This document shows, piece after piece, positions 33,263-41,223 of a DNA stretch of 64,000 nucleotides. The translations under genes were made by a program, and so were the position numbers. The notes under the pieces were generated by a model. It was given only the letters and a program-made list of their open reading frames with translations. It had not been told where the DNA came from and made no database searches. The number at the start of each line of letters is the position of its first letter. The first letter of the stretch is position 1. The stretch comes from JACVRW01 sp035650215 (lineage in GTDB: Bacteria; Actinomycetota; Thermoleophilia; Solirubrobacterales; Thermoleophilaceae), in assembly GCA_035650215.1 (NCBI GenBank), contig DASRIC010000066.1, positions 51,670-115,669 on the forward strand, given 5' to 3'.

Positions 33263-35830
33263 CTAGGCCTCGGGCTCCGCGTCGGCGGGCGGCTTGCCGT
33301 CGGATTCCGGCCCACCCTCGTCCGCCGCGGGCTGGTCTTCCGCGATCCCCTCGACCACGACCTGCGCCGCCGTGTCCGTTGTGCTCTCCATCACGAGTGC
33401 GACAGCGCTCACCATGTCGTCCTCGCGCAGGTTCATCACCCGCACGCCCTGCGCGGGGCGGCCCTGCTTCGAGATGCCCCTGACGCCCGTGCGCTGGACC
33501 ATGCCGTTCTGCGAGATGAACACGAGGTCGTAGTGCTCGCGCACGATCAGCGCGCCTGCCACGCCACCCTTCTTCTCGGTGAGGCCGATCGTCTTCACGC
33601 CCATCGTGCCGCGGCCCTTGACCGGGTACTCCTCGATGGCCGTGCGCTTGCCGTAGCCGTTCTCGGTGACCACCAGCAGCTCGGTGTCGGGGCGCACGAC
33701 GTCCATCGCCAGCACCCGGTTGTCCCCGCGCGAGACGTTCATGCCGCGCACGCCGGCCGTGTCGCGGCCCATCGCCCGCACCTGGTCCTCGCTGAAGCGC
33801 GCGGCCTGCCCTGAGCGGGATACCATGATGATGTCGTCGTCCCCGCTCGTGCGGCGCACGGCAACGAGCTCGTCGTCGTCGCGGATCTTGATCGCGATGA
33901 TGCCGTCCGCCTTGATCGGCGTGTTGTAGGCGAGGAACTCGGTCTTCTTGACCATCCCCTGGCGGGTGACGAAGACGAGGTAGCGCCCCTCCTTGAAGTC
34001 GCGCGTGGACAGCACGGCCTGGACCCGCTCGCCGTCGCGCAGCGGCAGCACGTTCACGAGCGCGCGGCCCTTGGCCGTCCGCGACGCCTCGGGGAGGTCG
34101 TAGACCTTTTCGCGATAGACCTTCCCGCGGTTCGTGAAGAAGAGGAGGTAGTCGTGCGTCGAGCTCACGAAGAGGTGCTCGATGTAGTCCTCGTCCTTCA
34201 TCTCCATCCCCATCACGCCCACGCCGCCGCGGCGCTGCTGCCGGTAGGTGGCGAGCGGCAGGGTCTTGATGTAGCCGGAGTGCGTGATCGAGATGACCAT
34301 CTGCTGGTCGGCGATGAGGTCCTCGATGTCGATCTCGTCCTCGGAGTGCGTGATCTCGGTGCGCCGCTCGTCGCCATAGCGGTCGCGGATCTCGATCAGC
34401 TCCTCCTTGATCAGACTCATGACCTTGCCCTCGTCGCCGAGCAGGTCGCGCAGCTCGCGGATCCGCTCGACCACGTCGCCGTGCTCGGTCTTGATCTCGT
34501 CCGTCTGGAGGGCGGTGAGGCGCTGCAGGCGGAGGTCGAGGATCGCCTGGGCCTGGATGCGCGTGAGCTCGAAGCGCTCGATCAGGCCGGCGCGCGCCGT
34601 GTCCGGGTCGCGCGAGCCGCGAATCAGCTCGATGACCTCGTCGATGTTGTCGATCGCGATGAGGAGGCCCTCGAGGATGTGGAGACGGGCCTCCTTCTCG
34701 CGCAGCTCGAACTTGGTGCGCCGCACGATCACGTCGCGCTGGTGATCGACGTAGTTTCGGATCACCGGCAGCAGGCCGAGCGTGCGCGGCACGCCGTCGA
34801 CGAGCGCGACCATGTTCACGCCGAAGGTCGTCTGCAACGGGGTGTGCTTGTAGAGCTTGTTGAGGATGACCTTCGGGATGGCGCCGCGCTTGAGCTCGAT
34901 CACGAGCCGGATGCCGTCCTTGTTCGAGTAGTCGAAGACGTCGGCGATCTCCTTGATGCGCCCGGCCTCGACCGTCTCCTTGATCTTCTGGATCAAGCCG
35001 CCCGACTCGCCGCCCTTCATCACCTGGTAGGGCATCTCGGTGACGACGATCGCTTCCTTGCCCTGGCGCAGCGGCTCGATGTGCGCGCGGCCTCGGAGCA
35101 CCACCCGGCCGCGGCCCGTCTCGTAAGCGTCCCGGATCCCCGAGTGCCCGACGATGATCCCGCCGGTGGGGAAATCGGGCCCCTTGAGCTCCTTCATCAG
35201 CCCGTCGAGCTCGATCGCCGGATCGTCGATGTAGGCGATCGTGGCGTCGATCGTCTCGCGCAGGTTGTGCGGCGGGATGTTCGTGGCCATGCCGACCGCG
35301 ATGCCGGAGGAGCCGTTGACCAGGAGGTTGGGGAAGCGAGCCGGCAGGACGACCGGCTCCTGGCGCGACTCGTCGTAGTTGGGGGTGAAGTCGACGGTGT
35401 CGGCGTCGATGTCGCGGAGCATCTCCGTGGCGAGCCGCGTGAGACGCGCCTCCGTGTAGCGGTAGGCCGCCGGCGGGTCACTGTCGATCGAGCCGAAGTT
35501 GCCCTGCGGGTCCACAAGCGGGTAGCGCATCGCGAAGTCCTGCGCGAGCCGCACCAGCGTGTCGTAGATCGGCGAATCCCCGTGCGGGTGATAACGGCCC
35601 ATCACGTCGCCGACCACGGTGGCCGACTTCCGGTAGGGCCGGTTCGGCTGAAGGCCGTTCTCGTACATCGTGTAGAGGACGCGCCGGTGCACCGGCTTGA
35701 GGCCGTCGCGCACGTCCGGCAGCGCCCGGCCCACGATCACGCTCATGGCGTAGTCGAGGTACGAGGAGCGCATCTCCTCCTCGAGCCCGCGCGGCTCGAT
35801 GTTCCCGCCTGTCAGCTGGTCGATGCTCAC
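33263..35830 (-). CDS. gyrA: DNA gyrase subunit A
   Basis: 855 residues from GTG 35830. The breakage-reunion domain has RALPDVRDGLKPVHRRVLY, the quinolone-determining loop GDSPIYDTLVRLAQDF, and the active-site Tyr in AAYRYTEARL. The C-terminal DNA-wrapping domain shows six blade-like repeats, and the gyrase-specific GyrA box is represented by QRRGGVGVMGM. An acidic tail ends the protein. The position equivalent to Ser91 of M. tuberculosis (Ala84 of E. coli) is Pro. Forms A2B2 gyrase with GyrB; 16 bp downstream of gyrB. Confidence 0.97.
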   Translation of the reverse strand: MSIDQLTGGNIEPRGLEEEMRSSYLDYAMSVIVGRALPDVRDGLKPVHRRVLYTMYENGLQPNRPYRKSATVVGDVMGRYHPHGDSPIYDTLVRLAQDFAMRYPLVDPQGNFGSIDSDPPAAYRYTEARLTRLATEMLRDIDADTVDFTPNYDESRQEPVVLPARFPNLLVNGSSGIAVGMATNIPPHNLRETIDATIAYIDDPAIELDGLMKELKGPDFPTGGIIVGHSGIRDAYETGRGRVVLRGRAHIEPLRQGKEAIVVTEMPYQVMKGGESGGLIQKIKETVEAGRIKEIADVFDYSNKDGIRLVIELKRGAIPKVILNKLYKHTPLQTTFGVNMVALVDGVPRTLGLLPVIRNYVDHQRDVIVRRTKFELREKEARLHILEGLLIAIDNIDEVIELIRGSRDPDTARAGLIERFELTRIQAQAILDLRLQRLTALQTDEIKTEHGDVVERIRELRDLLGDEGKVMSLIKEELIEIRDRYGDERRTEITHSEDEIDIEDLIADQQMVISITHSGYIKTLPLATYRQQRRGGVGVMGMEMKDEDYIEHLFVSSTHDYLLFFTNRGKVYREKVYDLPEASRTAKGRALVNVLPLRDGERVQAVLSTRDFKEGRYLVFVTRQGMVKKTEFLAYNTPIKADGIIAIKIRDDDELVAVRRTSGDDDIIMVSRSGQAARFSEDQVRAMGRDTAGVRGMNVSRGDNRVLAMDVVRPDTELLVVTENGYGKRTAIEEYPVKGRGTMGVKTIGLTEKKGGVAGALIVREHYDLVFISQNGMVQRTGVRGISKQGRPAQGVRVMNLREDDMVSAVALVMESTTDTAAQVVVEGIAEDQPAADEGGPESDGKPPADAEPEA

Positions 35831-35846
35831 GGCCGTCCTCCCCTAC

Positions 35847-38333
35847 CTAGACGTCCAGGTTCGTGACTTCGCGGGCGTGCGTCTCGATGAACTCGCGCCG
35901 CGGCTCGACGTTGTCCCCCATCAACATCGAGAAGATCTGGTCCGCGGCACTGGCGTCGTCGATGGTGACGAGCTGCAGCGTGCGCGACTCGGGATCCATC
36001 GTCGTGTCGAAGAGCTGGTCGGCGTTCATCTCACCGAGGCCCTTGAAGCGCTGGAGCGGGACGCCGTCGCGGCAGATCTCGAGCACACGCGCGCGCAGCT
36101 CCTCGAATGAGAGGGCGTCGCCCTCCTTCTTGCCGAGAACCACGTGGAACGGCGGGGTGCCGGCGAGCGCCTCGAGCTCCTTGTGGGTCTCAACGAAGCG
36201 ACCGTAGGCCGGCGTGCCGAACAGCGAGCGGGCAAGCCGGTAGGTCTTCGCGGTGCCCGTCTTGCGCTCGACGACCCTCGCCACCAGCTCCGCCTCGGTC
36301 TCGTCGACGAGCTCGGTGACGTACGGCTCCCTCTCCGGGTCGTCGCCGCGCAGCAGCGCGATCACGGCCTCCGGATCGGCGGCGCCCTCGTCCAGGATCG
36401 TGGACTCCTCGAGGAAGGTGATCGGGTCGTGGCCCCAGTCGGCCCGGAGCGACGCGGCCCAGCCCTCGTACTGCTTGAGGAGCCGGCCGTACTTCTGCCA
36501 GCGCGCGTGCGTGAGCTTGAAGGCGCGCCCGTCGCGGTCGGTCACGTCCAGCATCTCGAGCTTGTCGCGCAGCAGGATCTCCTCGAGCTCCGACTCCTTC
36601 TCGATGTAGACGTCCTGCCTGCCCGACTTGATCTTGTAGAGCGGCGGCTTGGCGATGTACACGTAGCCGGCCTCGATCAGATCCTTCATCTCCCGGTAGA
36701 GGAAGGTGAGCACGAGCGTGCGGATGTGGGCGCCGTCCACGTCGGCGTCCGTCATGACGATCACCTTGTGGTAGCGCGCCCGGTCGATGGCGAACTCGTC
36801 CCGGATGCCGGTGCCGATCGCCGTGATGAGCGCCTGGATCTCCTTGTTCGAGAGGACCTTGTCGATGCGGTTCTTCTCGACGTTGATGATCTTCCCGCGC
36901 AGCGGCAGGATCGCCTGGGTGTTGCGGTCGCGGCCCTGCTTGGCTGAGCCGCCCGCGGAGTCCCCCTCGACGACGAAGAGCTCCGTGAGCGCGGGGTCGC
37001 GGACCGTGCAGTCGGCGAGCTTGCCGGGCAGGTTCGAGTTCTCGAGCGCGGACTTGCGCCGCGTGAGGTCGCGTGCCTTGCGTGCCGCCTCGCGGGCGCG
37101 CTGGGCGGCCACGGCCTTGCGGATCACCTGGTTGCCGTCGGTGGGGTTCTCCTCGAGGAACTCCGAGAGCCCCTTGTTCAGCGCCGCCTGGACGAAGCCC
37201 TCCACCGGCGGGTTGCCGAGCTTCGTCTTGGTCTGGCCCTCGAACTGCGGGTCGGCGATCTTCACCGAGATGATGGCCGTGAGCCCCTCGCGGATGTCCT
37301 CGCCCTGGAGGTTGGCGTCCTTCTCCTTCAGCTCGCCCTTCTGGCGCGCGTATGCGTTGATCGTGCGCGTGAGCGCCGAACGGAAGCCGGACAGGTGCGT
37401 GCCGCCCTCGTGGGTGTTGATGTTGTTGGCAAAGGAGAGCAGGGCCTCCTGGTAGGAGTTGTTCCACTGCATCGCGACCTCGACCTCGCCGATGTCGCTC
37501 GATTCCTCGACGTAGACGATCTTCTTGTGCAGCGCCTCGCGGGTGCCCTGGCTGTGCAGGTACTTGACGAAGTCGCGGATGCCGCCGTCGTACTGGAAGC
37601 TCGTCTCGAAGCGCTCGCCGCGCTCGTCCCGGAAGTTGATCTTGAGGCCCTTGGTGAGGAACGCCATCTCGCGGAAGCGCTGCTCGAGGACGGTGCGGTC
37701 GTAGTCGATCGTCTCGAAGATCTCGAGGTCCGGCATGAAGGTGATGCTCGTGCCGCGGCGGTCGCTTTTCTCGCCCTTCTCGAGCGGAGCGCCGGGCTCG
37801 CCGCGCTCGTATGACTGGCGATGCTCGTGCTCGTCCCGCCAGATCGTGAGGTCGAGCCACTCGGAGAGCGCGTTGACCACCGACACTCCGACGCCGTGCA
37901 GCCCGCCCGAAACCTTGTAGCCGCCGCCGTCGCCGAACTTGCCGCCCGCGTGGAGCACGGTGAGCACCACCTCGGCGGCGGGGCGGCCCTCCTTCTCCAT
38001 CACCTCGACCGGGATGCCGCGGCCGTTGTCGGTGACGGTCACGCTGTGATCCGGGTGGATGACCACCTCGAGCTCGTCCGCTTCGCCGGCGAGCGCCTCG
38101 TCGACCGAGTTGTCGACGACCTCGTAGATCAGGTGGTGCAGGCCGCGCAGGCCGGTGGACCCGATGTACATCCCGGGCCGCTTGCGAACCGCCTCGAGGC
38201 CCTCGAGGACGGTGATGTCCTGGGCGCCATAGGTCGCGGCGTGCCCATCGCCGGGACCCGTGCCTGTCTCGGCGGGACGTTCTGCGGCATTGTCGCTCTG
38301 CGGCTTATCGCCGTCCTGAGGCTCCTTCGCCAA
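35847..38333 (-). CDS. gyrB: DNA gyrase subunit B with large TOPRIM insert
   Basis: 828 residues from TTG 38333 (AAGGA 5 nt upstream). ATPase domain: VRKRPGMYIGSTG, YEVVDNSVDEALAG, DNGRGIP and GGKFGDGGGYKVSGGLHGVG. Transducer and TOPRIM: ELFVVEGDSAGGSAKQGRDR, PLRGKIINVEK and MTDADVDGAHIR; C-terminal QRFKGLGEMN. Between IEKESELEEI and the QRFKGLGEMN block there are about 160 extra residues (DNA about 36100-36600), like the insert of E. coli GyrB and absent from mycobacterial GyrB. A 211-bp leader lies upstream. Confidence 0.97.
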   Translation of the reverse strand: MAKEPQDGDKPQSDNAAERPAETGTGPGDGHAATYGAQDITVLEGLEAVRKRPGMYIGSTGLRGLHHLIYEVVDNSVDEALAGEADELEVVIHPDHSVTVTDNGRGIPVEVMEKEGRPAAEVVLTVLHAGGKFGDGGGYKVSGGLHGVGVSVVNALSEWLDLTIWRDEHEHRQSYERGEPGAPLEKGEKSDRRGTSITFMPDLEIFETIDYDRTVLEQRFREMAFLTKGLKINFRDERGERFETSFQYDGGIRDFVKYLHSQGTREALHKKIVYVEESSDIGEVEVAMQWNNSYQEALLSFANNINTHEGGTHLSGFRSALTRTINAYARQKGELKEKDANLQGEDIREGLTAIISVKIADPQFEGQTKTKLGNPPVEGFVQAALNKGLSEFLEENPTDGNQVIRKAVAAQRAREAARKARDLTRRKSALENSNLPGKLADCTVRDPALTELFVVEGDSAGGSAKQGRDRNTQAILPLRGKIINVEKNRIDKVLSNKEIQALITAIGTGIRDEFAIDRARYHKVIVMTDADVDGAHIRTLVLTFLYREMKDLIEAGYVYIAKPPLYKIKSGRQDVYIEKESELEEILLRDKLEMLDVTDRDGRAFKLTHARWQKYGRLLKQYEGWAASLRADWGHDPITFLEESTILDEGAADPEAVIALLRGDDPEREPYVTELVDETEAELVARVVERKTGTAKTYRLARSLFGTPAYGRFVETHKELEALAGTPPFHVVLGKKEGDALSFEELRARVLEICRDGVPLQRFKGLGEMNADQLFDTTMDPESRTLQLVTIDDASAADQIFSMLMGDNVEPRREFIETHAREVTNLDV

Positions 38334-38350
38334 GCCGTTCCTTCCATCGA

Positions 38351-38372
38351 GCGGCCCCCATCACGGGGCCGC
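38351..38372 (-). promoter_or_regulatory. Hairpin in the gyrB 5' leader
   Basis: GCGGCCCC (38351-38358) and GGGGCCGC (38365-38372) form an 8-bp stem, 17 nt upstream of the gyrB TTG. It shares bases with an alternative stem, CCGCGGC (38369-38375) with GCCGCGG (38398-38404), so the two are mutually exclusive. Possible leader-level control of gyrB. Confidence 0.4.
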
Positions 38373-38445
38373 GGCTTCGACCACGAAAAACCCCGGCGCC
38401 GCGGACCTTCCACACGGGCCGGGGGAGGTACATAAGACTGCGTCA

Positions 38446-38451
38446 ATACTA
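38446..38451 (-). promoter_or_regulatory. Extended -10 promoter of gyrB
   Basis: On the minus strand the sequence TGC-TAGTAT is a good extended -10. It predicts a transcript with a leader of about 105 nt before gyrB. A short inverted repeat GCGAGG-G-CCTCGC overlaps the -35 zone (38455-38467). Confidence 0.5.
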
Positions 38452-38544
38452 GCAGGCGAGGGCCTCGCTCCGACACACGTGAGCGTTACAAAATGCCCGC
38501 AAATCGCACAAAAAGCGGTCGCCCGACGACCCCGCGCGCGCCGT

Positions 38545-38865
38545 TCAGACACGGTTCGCCCCCGAACCCACGACGAAGCGCAGCCGGGCGGCCTCCGCGC
38601 CGCCGTCACCGGACGCGAGCGCCTTGTTGAGCCGCGGCAGCAGCTCCGCGGCGAGCAGCTCGAGCTCGTGGGCCCAGACGGCGGAGTCGCACGCCACGGT
38701 GATCGTGCCCTCGCGCTCGCTCGCCGGCCGGGTGCTCGCGGCGAGTGCCGGCCCCGCCACGCCCGGCCAGGCGCTCTGAACGCGTGCGAGCAACGTGGCC
38801 GGCTCGGCGCGTGCCAGCACGCCGCCGAGGGCGAGCTCGAGCCGCCTCGGTGCGGTCCGCCTCAC
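38545..38865 (-). CDS. dciA: DUF721/DciA-type protein (replicative helicase loader)
   Basis: 106 residues from GTG 38865, overlapping the recF stop by 4 bp. Family features: LARVQSAWPGVAGPALAAST (W-x-x-V-G-x-x-x-A-x-H-T-like core, here without the His) and GTITVACDSAVWAHELELLAAELLPRLN, the KH-like part. DciA recruits or loads DnaB in bacteria lacking DnaC. Its place between recF and gyrB is the standard actinobacterial order. Confidence 0.85.
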   Translation of the reverse strand: MRRTAPRRLELALGGVLARAEPATLLARVQSAWPGVAGPALAASTRPASEREGTITVACDSAVWAHELELLAAELLPRLNKALASGDGGAEAARLRFVVGSGANRV

Positions 38866-39974
38866 GCCGCCACGGGGCGCCGGTCGACCGAGATGCCGCC
38901 CTCATCCACGCGCACCAGCTCGCCGGCGCTGAGCGCCGCGCCCGGCACGTGCTCCGGCTCGGTCGTCGTGACCACCGCCTGGCCGCCCGAGCGCAGCAGC
39001 TCGGCCAGGAGCTCGCGGCGCTGGGCGTCGAGCTCCGACATCACGTCGTCGAGCAACATCAGCGGCTCAGCCGCTCGGCGCTCGGCCAGCAGCGCGCGCT
39101 CGGCGAACAGGAGCGCGAGCAGCGCCGCCCGCTGCTGGCCCTGCGAGCCGTACGCGCGCAGCGGTAGGCCGCCGAGCAGCAGCTGGAGCTCGTCGCGGTG
39201 GGGGCCGTGTGCGCTGAAGCCGCGCTCGAGGTCCGCGTCACGCCGCTCGCCGAGCTCCCTGGCGAGCCCGTCGGCGTCGGTCGCCGGCGAGCGGGGCCGG
39301 TAGCGGAGCTCCGCCTGGCCCGGCAAGCCGAGCCCGCTCGCGAGGTGGCTGAAGGGCTCCGCGAGGCCCGTCACCGCCTCGTCGCGGTCCGCCATCAGCC
39401 GGATCCCCTGCCGCGCCAGCTCCACGTCCCAGGCATCGAGGGCGGGCGGCCCGGAGGCGCCGGCGCGGACCCGCAGCAGCAGCGCATTTCGTTGCGCGAG
39501 CGCGCGTGAATACGCGGCTCGCGTTTCCGCCCGCGCCGGCCAGAGCGCCGCGACAAGCCGGTCGAGATGCGCCCGCCGCCCCGAGGGCGCGCCCTTCACG
39601 AGCTCGAGGCGCTCCGGCAGGAAGACGCTCACGAGCGGCCGGACCGACGTGACGCTGAGGTTGTCGACAGGGTTGCCGTCAACCCGCAGGCGCTTCGGCT
39701 CGCCCGGCTCGAAGCCGACCTCGACGCGATGCTCCCCCTCGCCGGTCGCGGTGTCGAGCGCCACCCGGGTGACCTTCGCGCCGCGACGCACCAGCTCGCG
39801 CTCGTTGGAGGTCCGGCAGGAGCGCGCGGTGCAGCCGAAGTAGAGTGCCTCGAGCAGGTTCGTCTTGCCGGCGCCGTTCGGGCCCGCGACGACCGTGAGG
39901 CCGGCCGACGGCTCGAGCACCGCCGCCTCGTAGTTGCGGAAGTCGCGCAACTCGATGCGGGTGACCCGCACCAT
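38862..39974 (-). CDS. recF: DNA replication and repair protein RecF
   Basis: 370 residues from ATG 39974. SMC-like ATPase with Walker A GPNGAGKTNLLEALYF near residue 32, a signature region near SYGSQGQQRAALLALLF-like AYGSQGQQRAALLALLF, and Walker B PLMLLDDVMSELDAQRR near 300. Loads RecA at gaps with RecO/RecR. Six bp downstream of the dnaN stop; stop overlaps the dciA start. Confidence 0.96.
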   Translation of the reverse strand: MVRVTRIELRDFRNYEAAVLEPSAGLTVVAGPNGAGKTNLLEALYFGCTARSCRTSNERELVRRGAKVTRVALDTATGEGEHRVEVGFEPGEPKRLRVDGNPVDNLSVTSVRPLVSVFLPERLELVKGAPSGRRAHLDRLVAALWPARAETRAAYSRALAQRNALLLRVRAGASGPPALDAWDVELARQGIRLMADRDEAVTGLAEPFSHLASGLGLPGQAELRYRPRSPATDADGLARELGERRDADLERGFSAHGPHRDELQLLLGGLPLRAYGSQGQQRAALLALLFAERALLAERRAAEPLMLLDDVMSELDAQRRELLAELLRSGGQAVVTTTEPEHVPGAALSAGELVRVDEGGISVDRRPVAA

Positions 39975-39980
39975 GGCGCG

Positions 39981-41096
39981 TCAGACGTTGAGGCGAATCG
40001 GCATCACGAGGTAGCGGAAGCCGCCGCCGGCGTCGCCGCCCGACTCGATCAGGCCCGGTCGCAGCGGGCTGATCAGCTTGAGCGTGAGCTCGTCCGACTC
40101 CGCGCTCTCCAGGCCGTCGCGGAAGAACTCGGGGTTGAAGCCGATCTCGAGCGTCTCGCCGGCGAACGCGATCGGCAACGACTCGCTCGCCTCACCCACG
40201 TCCGGCGTCTGCGCGGACACGTCGAGCGCGCCCTCCGAGAAGCGCAGGCGAAGCGGGGCGTTCTTCTGCGCGAGCAGCCCCACGCGCCGCACCACCTCGA
40301 GCAACTCGTCCCTGCTGACCTTCAGCTCGTGCTCGTACGATTCGGGGAGCAGCTGCTGATAGTTCGGAAAGCGACCCTCGACGAGGCGCGAGGACAGCAC
40401 CACGTCCTCGACCGCGAACACCACCTGGTTCTCGAGCGCGGCCACAGCGATCGTGTCGGCGCTGCCGGCGGACGCGATCCGGCCAAGCTCCTGCAGCGTG
40501 CGGGCCGGCACGTTCGCCTCGAGCGAGCCGCCCAGCTCTGACTCGAGGCCGGTTTCCTTGACGCTCAGCCTGTACGAGTCGGTGGCCACCATCCGCAGAT
40601 CGGTGCCCTCCGCGGTGACGAGCACGCCGGTAAGGTGCGGGCGCGTCTCGTCACGCGAGGCCGCGCGGGCCACGCGCCCGATCGTGTCCACGAACGCCCC
40701 GGCAGGCACGGTGAGCACGCCTTCCCCGGGCAACTCCGGCAGCGTCGGGAAGTCCTCGGCCGGAAGCGTGCGCAGGTGGAACTTGGCGGAACCGGAGATC
40801 AGCTCCACGTCTTGCTGGGAGCTGCGGTACTCGAGCGTCAGGTCGTCCTTCGGCAGGGACCGAACCACGTCGAGCAGCAGCCGGCCGGGGATCACGGCCA
40901 GTCCCGGCGAGGCGTCCCGCGGCTCGAGCACCACCCGGACACCGAGCTCCATGTCGGTGGCCTCGAGCTCCGCCTTGCCGTCCTCGACGCGCAGCAAGAC
41001 TCCCGACAAGGTCTGGATCGCACTGCGCGTGGACGCGCCGCGGACCGCAATGCCAAGACTGGCGAGGAACGTTTCCCGTGAAACGGTGAGCTTCAA
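39981..41096 (-). CDS. dnaN: DNA polymerase III sliding clamp (beta subunit)
   Basis: 371 residues from TTG 41096 (MKLTVSRETFLASLGIAVRG). Three clamp domains of about 120 residues each; typical blocks are TRSAIQTLSGVLLR, EDFPTLPELPGEGVLTVPAG, RPHLTGVLVTAEG, VDGRFPNYQQLLP-like VEGRFPNYQQLLP, and the C-terminal YLVMPIRLN. Holds the polymerase on DNA. A parS-like site (41071-41084) overlaps codons 4 to 9 of this gene. Confidence 0.97.
   Translation of the reverse strand: MKLTVSRETFLASLGIAVRGASTRSAIQTLSGVLLRVEDGKAELEATDMELGVRVVLEPRDASPGLAVIPGRLLLDVVRSLPKDDLTLEYRSSQQDVELISGSAKFHLRTLPAEDFPTLPELPGEGVLTVPAGAFVDTIGRVARAASRDETRPHLTGVLVTAEGTDLRMVATDSYRLSVKETGLESELGGSLEANVPARTLQELGRIASAGSADTIAVAALENQVVFAVEDVVLSSRLVEGRFPNYQQLLPESYEHELKVSRDELLEVVRRVGLLAQKNAPLRLRFSEGALDVSAQTPDVGEASESLPIAFAGETLEIGFNPEFFRDGLESAESDELTLKLISPLRPGLIESGGDAGGGFRYLVMPIRLNV
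41071..41084. promoter_or_regulatory. parS-like site inside the dnaN 5' end
   Basis: GTTTCCCGTGAAAC; read on the other strand GTTTCACGGGAAAC. One mismatch from the near-universal parS core GTTTCACGTGAAAC, and identical to the second site at 45201-45214. Expected ligand is the ParB encoded at 46932. Confidence 0.75.
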
Positions 41097-41223
41097 CTCG
41101 AACTACCTGTCTCTTTCTTGAGGTATTTGGCGGTGTTGAAACGTCGACATCGGGCTGGAGGCCGCTTGCGAAGCGGGATCGCACCTGTCGGGGGTGTGTG
41201 AATTCTTCCAGTCGAGCCGGTCA
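41097..41223. other. dnaA-dnaN intergenic region
   Basis: 127 bp, the position of oriC in many actinobacteria. I see no TTATCCACA or TTGTCCACA box. Present are a locally less GC-rich run (41101-41140), a weak ATCGACA-like match (ACGTCGACA at 41141-41149) and a small hairpin CCGCTT-GCG-AAGCGG at 41162-41176. It also acts as dnaN leader. Confidence 0.4.

Noticed and set aside
41097..41223. Standard DnaA-box cluster between dnaA and dnaN
   Set aside because: No TTATCCACA or TTGTCCACA match found by eye; only weak similarity to ATCGACA.
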